Positions 10,309-23,031 of a stretch of 64,000 bases of DNA are shown here, one piece after another. Origin of the DNA: Casuarius casuarius (lineage: Eukaryota > Chordata > Aves > Casuariiformes > Casuariidae); contig PTFA01000020.1 in the NCBI GenBank assembly GCA_003342895.1, positions 3,777,437 through 3,841,436 on the forward strand, written 5' to 3'. Each line of letters opens with the position of its first letter. Within the stretch, counting starts at the first letter, position 1. The translations under genes and the position numbers were made by a program. A model generated the notes under the pieces. It saw only the letters and a list, made by a program, of their open reading frames with translations, ran no database searches and had not been told where the DNA came from.

Positions 10309-13300
10309 CGTGTTTGTTTTTTACTCAGCTAGCTGCAAAACAAATCACTTCAGAGCTCTGTTTCACTAACTTCCACTGGACTAGTGCAGGTAACATACAA
10401 AAGGGAAAAATACCTTTCCATTAGGTCTTTTTGATCAATTAAAAATTGCATCTTTCAGTTCCTTCATTTATGCTCCATGATAGAGACTTAAAGTCTGTTA
10501 CAATGCATGTATTTATAATGACCCTGACCAAGATCATTTTGCTCAGCAAATATTTGGTGAAGCACCTAAAAGGTTCTTCAAGAAGTTTTCTGGCCACACA
10601 GCATATTAGTAANGTTCAATACTCACTGGCATCCTGCTCCTATTTGCTTTAGAAATAACTGATGTTAAAGATAAATGAGATACGAACTAACTCCATCACA
10701 AAGCAGATTTAATAGACTTCCCATCACTCTTATTTTCAGTACTTTAGTTCTAAGAATATAGATTCTAGCCAGTCAAAGCCATTATTCATTCATCAATCAC
10801 TACAGAGACTGTCCAAACTGTAATAGTTAAAGTAATCGTCACACCTGCTTTTCAATATAAACACCTCAAGAAGGTATATCATACAACCTGAGCTTCCTAT
10901 TGGCCTGGATCAAAATGAAAAAGCAGGTACTTCACACTTATTGAATTCACTTCAAAAAGATGAATGAGAAGTAAGTGAACCCTAGATGTTCATGTCATAC
11001 TTCCTCATCAGTTGAATTAAACTAACCTGAAAGCATCGCAAAACACTAATCTTAAAGGCCAATGTACATGTGAAAACTCTTACTAATTAAAAAATATCAT
11101 GCTCAACTTTGCTGCTCTTTGACTATTTTCAAATGGCTAGTATCTGGGAAAATCCAGATTAATAATATCTATTTTAATTTAGATTCTATATGCATTTGCA
11201 TTTATTCTTGCCTGACCCTTACAATATTTGTGGTATTTTAGATAAACAATTGGCAACNAAACAATGGGAGTTGAAACAGGACCACAAGCACTAATCCAGA
11301 CAGATACTTGCTAGTCAAGGTTGTAAGGCCCTTATTGATGTGGTAAAGCCCTTGAGAGCTACTTTCAAAGCAAGGTACGGCTTCAGGTATTAAGAGTGGC
11401 AGAAAACACAGTGCAAATTATTTAGAGGTAGCTGTAATGTGTATTCAGAGATGTGACATTATGTATGCACAACACTGTAGCAGCTCTTAAAGAATTAATT
11501 TTACATAAATGTTGAAACTTCCTTAATGACACTTTAGGCAACAAATTAGCCTCTCATGAGAAAGAATGTCATTATTTGAGCTACATTAGTAGGGAGATCA
11601 GCTGTGTGCACAGGAGGAAAAAGTTTTGTCTAACAGAGACCAAATTAAGAAGTTGAGTACTTAGACTAATGGAAGGAAGCAAATTAATTCTATATTATTT
11701 ACATTCAAGGTCCTTTCTTTATCTTTAAGGACAGTACATACTGTTCTAAAAGAAATTTTAATAACCATCCCCTTCAAATAGTTCTTTTGGTGTTTACTGA
11801 ACCCACAGAACAGATAAGAATTTTGTGCTTAGTGCCATACATGCAATCAATTACAGGATATCCATTTGCTATATCTAGCAAAAGAACATTTCTCTGATCA
11901 ACATGTAGAACACACAATTATTTTGCATGAAATTTCTTCCTCAAGCAAATTAGTCAGCTTAGAATTTCACTGGGGCTGTGCAAGAACATCAGTATAACAA
12001 TTTAAATAGGTTTGCAACTAAAAAACTGAGTTATTTCTCTTATGTGAACAAAAATCCATTTTAAATCCAACCTGCATTGCTCTCAGTAAGTGGTTATTGT
12101 TTTAATTAGCCATCTATTTTCAAAGTGGTTTTAGGTTGTTTTCTGTTTTGTTCTTTATAAATCCAAGATGGCCTATAGTGTAGCTAACCAAACCACTAAA
12201 GCATATGCACAATGAAGCAAGTATATGTGTGTTTATGTTAATCTCTTTAGAGACCAGGATTATTCAAATTAAAAGGAGCAAGTCATTCAAACGCTGTCTT
12301 TTTTTCCACCCAGAGAAAACTAAAAATCTGACTAGAAATCCCAGAGCATTAAAAAGAAAGCCAAAACAACTCTCTACTAACAAAGAACATGTTTCAACTA
12401 CATAAAATCCTTTCCCGTGCGGAAAACAAATAATTTTATCAGTTTAGAGCAAGATATCAAGTGTGAATAACAAATTAAAACATGGCAAATTAGGTCAAAT
12501 TTTAATATTCTTCATCTATACAATAAAAATTCTAGCTGCAAACAAAATTCAGAGGAAGACAAGTGAAAGATGAAGAAAAAACATCAGCTAGAATGAGATA
12601 TGTCAGAACTGCAGTAAAATAATTTACATAAATTGTCTGCAAAAATAACATATCTATATGTCCAAGTAATCACAACTTAAAATTAAGGGTATTGAATGAA
12701 AAAGTGTTTTGCTTTTCATTAATGAGCAGCTAATTACTTTCAAAGGCCCTAAGTCTCACAAACTATGGCAATATAAACAGCTTCTAAAATGGGCACATGT
12801 TACAACTTATATTCCCTTCAAGGTCTACTAACTAGAAGTGGCAGAAAACAAAGATGACTATAACAAATTTCAACCTCCAACTCAAAAATCTTACTAATTC
12901 AGCTGATTTTTTTAAACTGGATATGTTACCCTGGTGACTCCCAGAAACTGTAGCACTTGAATCTTCCCTTTTCTCCCTATTCATGCTGGGGCCTAGCTCC
13001 CTGGCTGGAAGAATGTGTTTGCCTGCGGCTCTCCCCTTCCTCAGTGAGCTGCTGGTACATCTAACTGGAAACATAGTCCAGATGAAGAACTTCCAATCCC
13101 AAAATTGGCAGAGAACTTGGGAGAAAGAAAAAAAAAATCAGTAATCCTAAACCAAATGCTTTAAAGATATTTTTCAAGGATATGTTTCTATTTTAAGTAT
13201 AAAATCCAAACTTCTAAGCAAAAGGTATTTAGTTTCTTGAAAAGTCTGTATTTTCCACAGAAAATAAGTATGTTTCATCTAAACAAACAGCTAAAATTAT

Positions 13301-13856
13301 TTTCCCCTTTGGAAACCAGTTCTGAGGAATATTTATTATTACTACCAGTATTTATACTCCTGCCCTTAGCACAGTCACCAGAGTAAGAGAACTTCGGGTT
13401 GATCCCATGCCTTAGTCACCTATGTACTTCCCAGATACAACTTTCAGGACATAATCACAACTTTTAAAATGAAGTGTCATATGAAATTAGAAGGTATGAC
13501 TAAATTTAGACCCCAAAATGAAATGTTATATGAAATAAAAATGTAAGGCCAGAGCTGAGTTTTTGCTGATTATGGCTCATTCTTAAACATAAGATCTGAA
13601 TAAACAAAAATAAAACAGAAAATAGAACTGGTAATCTTCCTTTTCAGCGTACAACATTCATAAGCATTACTTAAGCACTTTTATCAGCGCACCCTTCCAG
13701 GATGAATAAAATATGAATTGCAGACAACTGGCCAAAATGCAATATTGTTCTAACACGCTTTAGCTTTTCATAGGTGAGATCTCTAAATTGAAAGCCATCT
13801 GGAGGTTTCTGCAGGTTTATGTGGCTTTCTATGGGGATTCTCATCTCCCCAAAAAA

Positions 13857-13992
13857 TACATATGTACACACACACATGTATGTCTGTATATATACACATA
13901 AATGTTTGTATGCATACACACGTATATGTGTAATGTGTATATATACATACATGTGTGTGTATATAAGTACAGATATGTACACACATATATAT
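13857..13992. repeat. Alternating purine-pyrimidine (TA/TG/CA) tract
   Basis: About 135 bases are built almost only from TA, TG, CA and AC steps, with embedded short palindromes such as GTATGCATAC. Open frames crossing it on the minus strand give a low-complexity Y/I/H/C/V peptide and are by-products of the repeat. Such tracts can adopt Z-DNA or cruciform structure and are mutation-prone. Confidence 0.9.
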
Positions 13993-15354
13993 TAGTTAAA
14001 AGTCAAGTATAGCTTTCAGGAGCCTGAGTTCATACTAAACAATTTCATTTCTTATGGTAAAGTTCAAAGACATTATGATCAAGGTAAACTTCGCTTCAAT
14101 GAAACAGGGTTTAAGCTAAAGGATGGGAACAGTTTAGGTACAAATTTTAAGTGGGGGGAAAACAATGACTCTAATCTTTGATAGGTCAAATAATATGGTT
14201 CATTTGAAACAGAATTCCATGTTTCACATAAAACAAATAACTGTTTTGCCAGTATTTAACTTCATTCAGGCCTTCATACTTAAAGTTCCCAGTTTCTCCT
14301 TTCTGGAATATACCCTACTCATAATACTAACTGCAATTTCAAAATTTAAGTAGCTAACAATAGGATGGCATTTGTCACACTTGTTTTCAGGCTCAAAGTC
14401 TTTATTTCCATATCNTTTAAAATTTCCAGTTATCCATAGATGCTTTCTCACATTTGAAGTACATTTCTGCATTAAACTGATGAAAGGTTGAGAAGCATGA
14501 GTTTGCCTCCTGCCCAATATATTTTATATATGCTTCAGAACTAGTCAGCCATAAAAGATCATAAAGAAGGATTTAGGGGAAAAACAGCAAGATGAGCTGA
14601 AAAAATGACTTGTCGGGGAGGGGGATAGTGATAAACAGCTTCTATATATGCTATAAAGACTGTAGAGAGAACAAATGTAGATAAAGGTGATTCCACTACT
14701 GAAATACAAGCAGTTTAGTGGATTCCACTTATTGCAGATACAAATCAAATCAATGAGAAGTACCAATAGTACTGTTAGAAGGCATCAGAATTAGAAATGT
14801 AGATGTTGAAGTTAACATTTATCAATGTACTCAAGCATAAAATACCTATTTCTATCAGGGTATCATTCAAAATAATGGCTATAACACCCAGAGCACTGAT
14901 GCAAGTAGCGCAATATCCTGCTTTTGGCACTGTCTACTATCTGACACAAGGAAACAAGCAAAAATTACACAAGACACCTAGTCAACCATGCAGAACTATG
15001 CCTTGAGTAAACATCTACACAATAAACCTGTCCCTGATGTGGAAAACATCAGTATACCGTATGAATGACAACTACTGTTCTTTTTTACCTACACAGTAAA
15101 CACAGTAAGATGGAGGGAAAACTCAGAAATATTATTTTTTTCCTCAGTCCATTTAGAACTATGAATTACAAATGCTTTGAAGTTTAATTTTTAGTGTATG
15201 TAAATATATTTCCAGTGACAGTTTTCCTTTCTAAATCCTTAGTGGCTTGCATTTAGCACTAAATACCTAGAGACCTAAGTACACACTTCCACAAGTGTCC
15301 AAAACTCTTCCCTTAATTTATATCAACTATAGCTGATAGATAGTTGAAGCAGTT
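13993..15354. other. Gene-free AT-rich stretch
   Basis: I see nothing beyond unique AT-rich sequence, with short open frames on both strands that have no recognisable content. Confidence 0.6.
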
Positions 15355-15640
15355 CACCCTCTTCTCATAGATGTGCAGTGAAAGGATGAGAGGCAACAGT
15401 CTCAAGTTGCAAAAAGGGAAATTCCAACCGGACATGAGAAAAAAAAAAAAAATTCTTCGCAAGGGCAGTCAAGCACTGGAGCAGGCTGCCTAGAGAGGGT
15501 ACNGAGCCTCTATCCTTGGAGATTTTCAAAGCTCAATTTTGCAAGGCAACATGATCTAACTTCAAAGTTAGCCCTGCCTTGAGCAGGAGGTTAGACTAGA
15601 TGAACTCCACAAGTTCCTTCCAACATAAGTCCTTCTATAA
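15355..15640 (+). mobile_element. CR1 LINE 3' end, sense
   Basis: The segment reads through the CR1 ORF2 C-terminal coding end and short 3' UTR. The order is GTGCAGTGAAAGGATGAGAG, then GGACATGAG, then CACTGGAGCAGGCTGCCTAG, then CCTTGGAGATTTTCAAA. After these come a TTGAGCAGGAGGTTAGACTA block and finally TTCCTTCCAACAT with a degenerate ATTCTA tail. It is 5'-truncated, as is usual for CR1. A run of 14 A bases at 15439-15452 sits where the family has about five, which breaks the frame. One N lies at 15503. It is moderately diverged and non-functional. Confidence 0.85.
15439..15452 (+). repeat. Poly-A expansion inside CR1
   Basis: Fourteen A bases lie within the CR1 coding remnant, where the family has a short A-rich codon run after CATGAGG. 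This is most simply slippage expansion after insertion. Confidence 0.75.
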
Positions 15641-16149
15641 TTCTAATATAATCATTATGGTAATAATGTAAAAAAATTCAAATAGCACCAGATTGCACAA
15701 TCCGACAGGGCATTTCCAAGCAACTCTGAGAAAAGGGGGCACTTGCATTTCAGAGTAATATCCCTTTTGCTCCAGCTGATCCAAAGGCATTTGCCCTGGA
15801 GATCTTCACTTTCTAATACGAGAGGCATTCTTCTTCCATGACCCTTCATTTACAGAAACTCCTGCTCCAGGAGAACTTTATCTTTCACCTTTTCCCCTCC
15901 TATGACCCACATACTCTCTACAGAACAACTTTGCTCTGGATTTTGCTGGGGAGTGAAAGGGTGATTGCTAGGGAGGAGAAGCAAGTATAGAAGAGCTAGA
16001 CAAATCTACACCAGGCAGGGCACAAGGCTAGTGCAACAATGTTTTAGTGTATCACAGGCATTTAGAATGGCAACGGTAAGACGGCATCCCTATACTACTA
16101 CAACATTAACCCATCACTACCTGTGAACATTGCATTGCATAATTCAGAT
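15641..16149. other. Unique sequence between two CR1 fragments
   Basis: I see no coding frame of note. A 64-codon frame at 15655-15849 on the minus strand has no recognisable content. Confidence 0.5.
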
Positions 16150-16730
16150 CTAATAGCCTGCCGCCATTATTTGCTACTTTATAAATCTGTGTCATCTGCA
16201 AACTTCACCTGCGAAGATTTTACATCAGTGTCTGGAACAATGATAAAAATATAAATTAGCACTAGCCCCTAGAAGACAATGCCAAAAGGGGCATTTCTCA
16301 TTGATCTCTCCCCAGTAACGACTACAGTTTGTTACCTGTCAGTGAGCCACTTTCGAATTCATCTGCTGTGTAGCCTGTTAATGCTACNTAATGCAGTGTT
16401 TTTAAATTGCAATGTTATGTGGTAGTAAATTAAATGCCTCAGAGAAATCAAAGTATCTAATATTGACATAGAAGTCTTTATCAACCAGATCTCTAACTCT
16501 GCTGAAAACAAAACAAAGGGGGAGTTATCTCAGAAGAGGTTCCATACTGACTGGCCCAATTATATTTTTAGTCTATAATTCTTAGCTAACAAAGTGACAA
16601 AGTAGCCATTTCATTATTCTACCCTGGGTGAGCACCTGGTGAATAGCTGACAATTCCACCTACTCATCCTATTCATCTAGCAAGACTATCTCAACTGTCC
16701 TTTACATCTTTCAACAGCTTTCCAAGGAGT
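16150..16730 (-). mobile_element. Old CR1 LINE, reverse-transcriptase region, antisense
   Basis: On the plus strand the sequence follows the antisense order of CR1 ORF2 upstream of its C-terminus. Landmarks are GTCATCTGCAAACTTCACC, then AATGATAAAAATATAAATTA, then AAATGCCTCAGAGAAATCAA and TTTATCAACCAGATCT. Further on come CATACTGACTGGCC and TTCATTATTCTACCCTGGG. In intact elements this part encodes the reverse-transcriptase palm and thumb region. No open frame survives. Divergence suggests an older insertion than the adjacent CR1 at 15.4 kb, which has the opposite orientation. The right boundary is approximate. Confidence 0.7.
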
Positions 16731-18139
16731 ATAGATAAATATTAGGCAAGAATGGGTTCTTAAGTTCCTTGGAATCCTGTGTGATGTATTTTTAACATTC
16801 ATAATGTGCTTTGCCAACTGTGCTGTCCTCCTCCTATGCCTTACACTGCATTTGGGGGAGGAGGAGGAGTAACTAAAGGACTAAACGGAAGCAATCATTT
16901 GTTTTCACTTCTAAAGAGAATCCAAAGAAACTGTGTGGAGCTAATTCTTCTGTTTAGGAGCTGGTTTCAAAGCAATGACCAGTTATCAAACTTCTCCAAA
17001 AGATTTGTCAGCTGTGCTGCAGTAACAGCTCAGGTAGGGAAGCTCCTCTCAGTAATCTCTAAGTATCCTTTCACACGCCCAACAAACACTTCTGCTCTGC
17101 TGCCAAAACAAGTGCAAGACCTGATGCGTGGGTCTCTGAAGAATTAAGAATATTAATAAAAGCAATATTAAATAACAATTAAAGATTTATTTCATCTTTT
17201 CTTTCTTGCCTCCAGATTCAGTTTTTGATCTATACTGGTCCCTTTTAAATCTTTAAAACTATATATATCTGCAGTTGAAATAATAGGTTTTGAATGTTTG
17301 AAAGCAAGTTTAAATCTACTAGCCCTGGAATGAATACTATCAGACTTTCTAAATAATATTCTGTTATGATCAGATTACATCTGATATAAAAAAAAAGGAT
17401 ATAAAGTTTCTAGGAAGTTTTATCTGATGCATGGACAAAGCTTAGAAAAAGTCAGTTAAGCAGTTTCAGAAAACTGTACTGCTCTATCCAATAGTTGAGA
17501 ATAATTCTGAAGCCAGAATTTCAGCATGTTAGTTTTTCATAACTCACAAACATCTTCGCTAGGAGTCAAATCCAGCTTTATTAATAGGAAAAAAACTAAC
17601 AAAAACACAAACAAAACACCTTTGATCTACCATTAGCTCTAAAAATACTAGGTTTGTGGCATAGAGATATTTGCATTTTGAGGCTAACTAGAACTCAGTG
17701 TTTCTTGAGGGTAGTATTTAATAGACTACACCCACTACAGTACCTGTTTTCTTCTGAAACAAACAGCAACTAGAAAAAAATGGTTTCCACTAGAAACAAA
17801 AAGAGCAGCAAGAAATGAAGCAGTGCATTTTGACTACAAATTCAGGTTATTAAAAGTAAATTCATTCCCAATATCATGACACTGATTTTTCTGGAGTTCT
17901 GAAAAGTAAAATTTATTTGTAGTGTAACATGTAAAGCAGAGACTAAACTTTTAAAAAAAAACTTAGCAAATCAAATTGCCTATTTTTTCTACATACACTG
18001 GCTTTCAATTTCATCATAAAATCATCATCTTATTCTTTCATAAGAGACAGAGTAAAATTTCAAATATCACAGTTATATACATTCCAGATCATTTCCTTAC
18101 TAGGTTATAAAGCTATGGCTTCTGAATAGCTCATCACAC
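16731..18139. other. Gene-free stretch
   Basis: A 113-codon plus-strand frame at 16806-17147 includes a run of five glycines encoded by a GGGGGAGGAGGAGGAGT purine tract. I recognise no domain and treat it as chance. The rest is AT-rich unique sequence. Confidence 0.5.
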
Positions 18140-18194
18140 ATCACAGAATGATTTTCAACAAGACTTTTCAGACTATGGAGTCCAGTCCCTTGCC
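18140..18194 (-). mobile_element. Probable old CR1 3' tail, antisense
   Basis: CACAGAATGATTTTCAACAA is followed by ACTTTTCAGACTATGGAGTC and CAGTCCCTTGCC. This matches the order of an antisense CR1 tail, where CAGAATGGTTT-like sequence leads through a GGAAGGGACC-like block to GAGATCATCTAGTCCA. It is short and diverged. Confidence 0.35.
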
Positions 18195-19913
18195 ACAATC
18201 ATGCAGCTCAAATGCTGAAAAGCCACCAACTCTGCAATTTACTTCCCCCCACAGCCTTATTTAAATACACATATGATATTTATCTGATTTTAGCTGGTTT
18301 TAAGATCTTTTTACTCTTCTCTAGGTCTCCTCTAGAAAACTAAGGCAAGTTCTATTATGATTTCTGAGGCTTTTAAAAAAAGATTCCAACCTTACATCAA
18401 GAGGACTGACATGATATTGTTGGACTAGCCTGGAGTAACCTAATAATTCAGAAGTTACGGCAGAAGAATGTTATTAAACTCTCTCGCCTCTCTTCAGTGA
18501 CTTACTTTAGCTCTTACAATTTTATATAATATTCTTCCTAAACTCCAACTATATTCCAAGAGTTCTAGAATTCAGTCTTTCAAATATTGTGATTTCTTTT
18601 TAATTCAAAATAAGTCTCAATTTATTATTTTTATCTTTAAAAATAAGTTACATTTATTGTGCAACTCTGCTGTTATTAAAGAAAAGCCAAAATTTCCAAG
18701 TCATACTTAGTTCATAATGCTGAATAAGCGATTCACTACAAGACATCTTCTACTGCCAAACGGAGTCACAGAATCTGGTTCTCTTCTACACATCTACATC
18801 TCTATATTACTTTATACCAAGTTTTCATCTGAAGAATCCTAAGAGTAAATCTGTATTCTAAATATATACTATGTCAAATACTATAAATAAGAACAGTGGT
18901 ACAAATTTCCTCCGAATGTCAGAACCACTATAATGAACGATCAAAAATTCATGCATGACAGTCAGAAAGTTTATTTTTAAAATCTGGAAAAGGAAAAAAA
19001 TATTTAAGATGACTTTTTCTCTTATCTCTGAAATAGAGAGGATTTCTTCTGAAGTCTTCTCAACAGTGCTAACAATGATCTACCAAAGAAAATTCTGCAG
19101 TTCTTTAATACTTGCTGCACAGAGACACTCATGTTGCATGTATTTGGACAGTGCCTGAGATAAGGGAGACTATGCACCTCAAGAAGAGATCAGGCAGCAG
19201 ACTCGAGAAACAAAACCTATATCCAGACCTGAAGTTTTGCCAAAACTGGTGCCACTAGATCCAATTAAAACAAATAAAATAGATCAGTTGCTGGCTGACC
19301 AGTGAGACACCACTATCCTCATTGGGATAAACTTTTAGAGAACTGAAGGTCAACACACTGAGAACACAAAGCATTCCTGGGTAAAATTATTTTTAACTTG
19401 TTCCCCACAATTCCCCCTTATCTCTCCTTTTACATCACTTGCAAGCTTTTTTTTTTTTTTTTTCTCTCTCTTCAAATGGTGTCCACTGTATTGATAGAGT
19501 GATGCACTGGCACTGCTTCTTCTGCTGACACCAGCTCGAGAGCAGGTTAATGGAAGACCTAGGCATACATCCTCTTCTTCAGCCACATCCTGGCTTCTGT
19601 GGAAAGGAAATCCAGCTACACAGAGTGAATAAAAAGCTGCTAATCACTCCAGCAGGGTAACTAGGGTAACAACAAGAAAAGGCACGGCAAGACACTGTAG
19701 CAAGGACAGAGCACTTTGTAATTTCACAGGACTATTTTACAAATTACAATTATGGCACTTGTTAACCCCAACAGACACAAGACTGACCTGTCAGGGCAGA
19801 GGTATACTTACTGGAATAATGAGATCTGGGCACCACGACAGTTTTTTTGCCAAAATGAATACCATAGGTCCTTNGGCATTTACAGCAGCCTTGCAGGTTC
19901 CTCCTTAGTCCAG
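18195..19913. other. Gene-free stretch with a poly-T tract
   Basis: It holds a 17-base T run followed by CT repeats at 19447-19472. I see nothing else that can be supported. Confidence 0.55.
19447..19472 (+). repeat. Poly-T followed by (CT)n
   Basis: Seventeen T bases run into CTCTCTCTC. On the minus strand this is GA-rich and then poly-A, but no retroposed sequence is recognisable upstream of it. Confidence 0.85.
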
Positions 19914-20345
19914 CTAAACCTGATCACCTAACTTTGCTTGTGCTGATCCCATTTGTTTTCTTTCATACTGATAATTTGGGAGTAAAGCTTTGGAAATCAC
20001 CAAGCTCTGGAAATCTATAAATGCTGAAGAGTTTTTTGCTGAAGAGACCTTCATGTCTCTTCTGTGACTAACTGATATTCTAGGGCTTGACGTACTCTTG
20101 ATCCTGGGGATCACTTTTTTGCCTCCTGGCAGAGTTGCTTTTGTCTGTGTTTCTAAGCTGAATATTTTTTCTCCTTTCATAGAGCTAGAGAATGAAGATG
20201 CTGTGGATATGATAGTACTTCCTCTGACAAGGAACCGGGTGGTATTATATTTTATGTGCAGCTGGAGTCTTGTGTTGTACTTGCTATGGATGCATGGTTT
20301 AGCTGTGCCTGTTTTCATCATACTACCCTTTGTTTTAAAAGACAC
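19914..20345 (-). other. Unassigned 143-codon open frame, possible exon
   Basis: On the minus strand the frame is open from GTG at 20345, and upstream to at least 20372, down to TAG just after a CAG|GT at about 19918-19920. The peptide is rich in serine, lysine and threonine, including SSFSSSMKGEK and KSTSSPRISVSHRRD. It looks like a disordered region of a large protein rather than hydrophobic chance translation. A CACAG at the upstream end could be an acceptor, but its pyrimidine tract is weak, and the donor CAG|GTTTAG is non-optimal. The plus strand of the same block is also open for 90 codons (20098-20370), which weakens the case. I recognise no family, so treat it as a candidate only. Confidence 0.2.
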
Positions 20346-21830
20346 ATTGTGGAACTCCAGAGTGCTGTGATACAGTCATAATATTCACTACTAAAGCCAT
20401 GACCTTATGTCTGCTGAAATCAATATGCATTCTTCTATCTAGTCAGGTTTGTATTTAGAAGAAACTGTTTAAGGATTGCCTGTAGTTTTAATTAATATGC
20501 TTCCCAGTAGGCAATACTCTTCCCCTGTGAAGTTTTCAGAGAAATTAGAAGGCAAAATAAAAGGACTTTCAGCAGAGCAAGGCAATATCAGCATTTTGGG
20601 ATTGTCTATAATAATAATATTTTCATTTCTGCAAAAGCTTCTGATCTTCAAACCCTATAGCCACTAATCCAAAACAGTTTTTCCTCTTTGTCATTTATAC
20701 TGAAGACAAAGAAGACAGAAAAACAGGACCTTTCCAAAACCTTAGTAAAATCTATTCTCCTCCTGCTGTCAGTTTTGTACAAGTTACTGAGAGAAGGAAG
20801 AGCCACCCCCCTCCCCCAAATTTCAGGCATGTTACTCCAGGAAGATACTTTAATTTTTAAGCTATCTACATTTTCAGTGGAGGAGCTAAGCTAATTTACA
20901 GGTCAGTAGGCAAAGAACAGGCTTTGTTAAAGTTAAGAGTACAAAGGCTAACAAATTTGGCAAGCTACTCCTACTAGCATATAAAAAGCAAGAAGTTCAG
21001 TCAGGCAGACTGTGCATCCACACCTTCTCCTACAGCACTTAGTGATTAACAAGCAGAACAAGTAAAAGCCAACTCCTGCAGCATGTCCTGAAGCCTTCAC
21101 TTTCCACCTCAGCTCTGACAGGTTAACTGGGATTTAGCTGGCTATTCACATGGGGTGACTCCAGCACTTAATATAGCGCAGAAAAGGGTGGGTTATATCC
21201 TTCTCCCTGAACCAAGGCACATACTCTTCTCAGGTGAGAATTACTATAAAATTGAACAATTGTTAAATCAGTGAATTATTAGCAGTGGTCTGAATATGGC
21301 CTTAAGTGTTTGTTACTCCTTCACAGAAAACAAGTTTATGGCATAAATTGAATTTGCCCACTGAATTTCCTACCCACCTGAAAGTACACTCCGTTCATTT
21401 CTGGTGTAGTACAGGTATGTTGCATTTCAAACACTTTTTTTGTTTGTTTGTTTTGCAAGTAGGTCAGACCTGTGCCTGTGATCACAAGTTGATTACANAT
21501 TCTACCTGCTTAATCATTTACTTCTCATATTCTCTAATTTGCACTAATCTGTGCAATGTCTGTGGAAATGCAGAAAGATCCATACATTCTTTTTGTTGAC
21601 TAGCCCAAACTCTAACTTAGGACCTTAACCGTGAGAGTAAACCAAAATATTTTCCAAGACTGAAGAATTCTTTCTGCTCAATTTATAACTCTCAGCAACG
21701 GTTGTCTGCCCTCACAGAAAAACAAGCCAGCTATCTGAAATAAATATATATAAAGAGACAATGTAGAAATACCATCATGTGTGCAATAGTAAATTACCTT
21801 CACAAGAATCCCATGAGGAACTGAGCACAC

Positions 21831-21868
21831 TATATATATATATATGTATATATATATTTTTTTTTTTT
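21831..21868 (+). repeat. (TA)n microsatellite with poly-T
   Basis: About eight TA units, one TG interruption and further TA units lead into 12 T bases. The tract is self-complementary and could extrude as a hairpin. Confidence 0.9.
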
Positions 21869-23015
21869 AACATGGAATGACTTTTATTGCCTTCTGTCGA
21901 GGAAAAGAAAAGCCCTTCTATGAAGGAAGGGGTTTTGCTACAGAGTAGAGGAAACGAAAATGTTTTATACAACTAATGACTTCCATTTCATTTTGAAAGG
22001 TATTCACACTTTTATACATAGTAAGTGCTAGCAATCCTCCATAATAAAGTGTTCCCCACTAGCAAAACCTGTACAGTTTAGTAAAATATATCTATGCCTA
22101 AGTACAGGCAATTTTTAACAACCTCAGACTAAAGGTACAAAAATTCTGAATCCAAGAGTGTTGTTATTCTGTCAATTCCTTCTGCCTCTCTGGGTCTTGG
22201 CAGCTACGTGCCTCTGTAGCCTTGCTAATTCTAAACCTTTTCCTAAAGCACCTCAGTGAAGGATTATTAAATAAAAACTGCTCTCCCTCCTGTAAATTTA
22301 TACTGGGATCCAGGCCATGGTATTATTGTTACACAATACAGCAAATAGCATTCTGAAAATGAATACAGCCTTTGTCCTACCACCAAACACTACTACTCTT
22401 CTCCCCACAGAGCCTATGTGCAAGTATACATAAGCTCAGCTTGAAGCTGCCATTGCACTTCTGCACGGCAGGACACTCCACTCTGACCTGGCCTATGAAG
22501 AACTCTGCAGACTGGCTTTAAACATACAAGGTCCAACAAGTTAAACATACTTGTTCTACTGAAGGTTATTTTTCCCCATTACAAATAAATATTATATAAT
22601 AAGATGGGTTATAAAAAGCTGTGGAAATTAAGCCACATATGGTTGTTAGAGATACAGTATTTAAATTGCTGTGTAGATTGAATATTCCCCTGTGATAGCT
22701 GAACTTTATGCCCACTGAAATTCTTAAAATAGAATCTAACTCCTTTAAACTAGCAATGATTTTCAAATGCCCAACAAATTGCTTTTTTGATTAATGACTA
22801 ATTTGAATACTCAGGGGTAAACTCCTCAAGCACTTTGTATTTTAAAAAAATGGTACTCTCCATGCAGTTCTTCTGTAATGATATAGTATAGAAATTTACC
22901 CTCTAGTGTTCAGGGATATTCAGAACTTGGCTCAAAACTGATGTGGAAGCCTTTATGACTTTGCTACCAGGAACATTCCCTAGGAAAGGTGGAAGGGTTT
23001 TGTTTGCCTTTTCCC

Positions 23016-23031
23016 AAATAAATAAATAAAT
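23016..23031 (+). repeat. (AAAT)n microsatellite
   Basis: About four AAAT units lie in unique sequence. Confidence 0.85.

Larger units (their letters stand above)
8086..13856. other. Gene-free stretch with homopolymers and motif-rich segments
   Basis: I see no coding exon that I can support. It contains an A/G run (9468-9488) and a paired poly-T/poly-G complex (10201-10310). Three short segments at about 9540-9690, 11130-11215 and 12690-12780 have the motif density of conserved non-coding elements. Open frames of 60-80 codons on both strands are short and overlapping, and I treat them as chance. Confidence 0.55.

Noticed and set aside
13671..13986. Minus-strand open frames of 103 and 67 codons rich in Y, I, H, C and V
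   Set aside because: They are produced by the TA/TG/CA repeat tract and carry only low-complexity peptide.
16806..17147. 113-codon plus-strand frame with a glycine run
   Set aside because: The glycines come from a GGA/GGG purine tract. The rest has no recognisable domain and there are no splice signals worth noting.
20098..20370. 90-codon plus-strand frame with hydrophobic stretches
   Set aside because: It is the opposite-strand shadow of the more protein-like 19914-20345 frame and has no recognised family.
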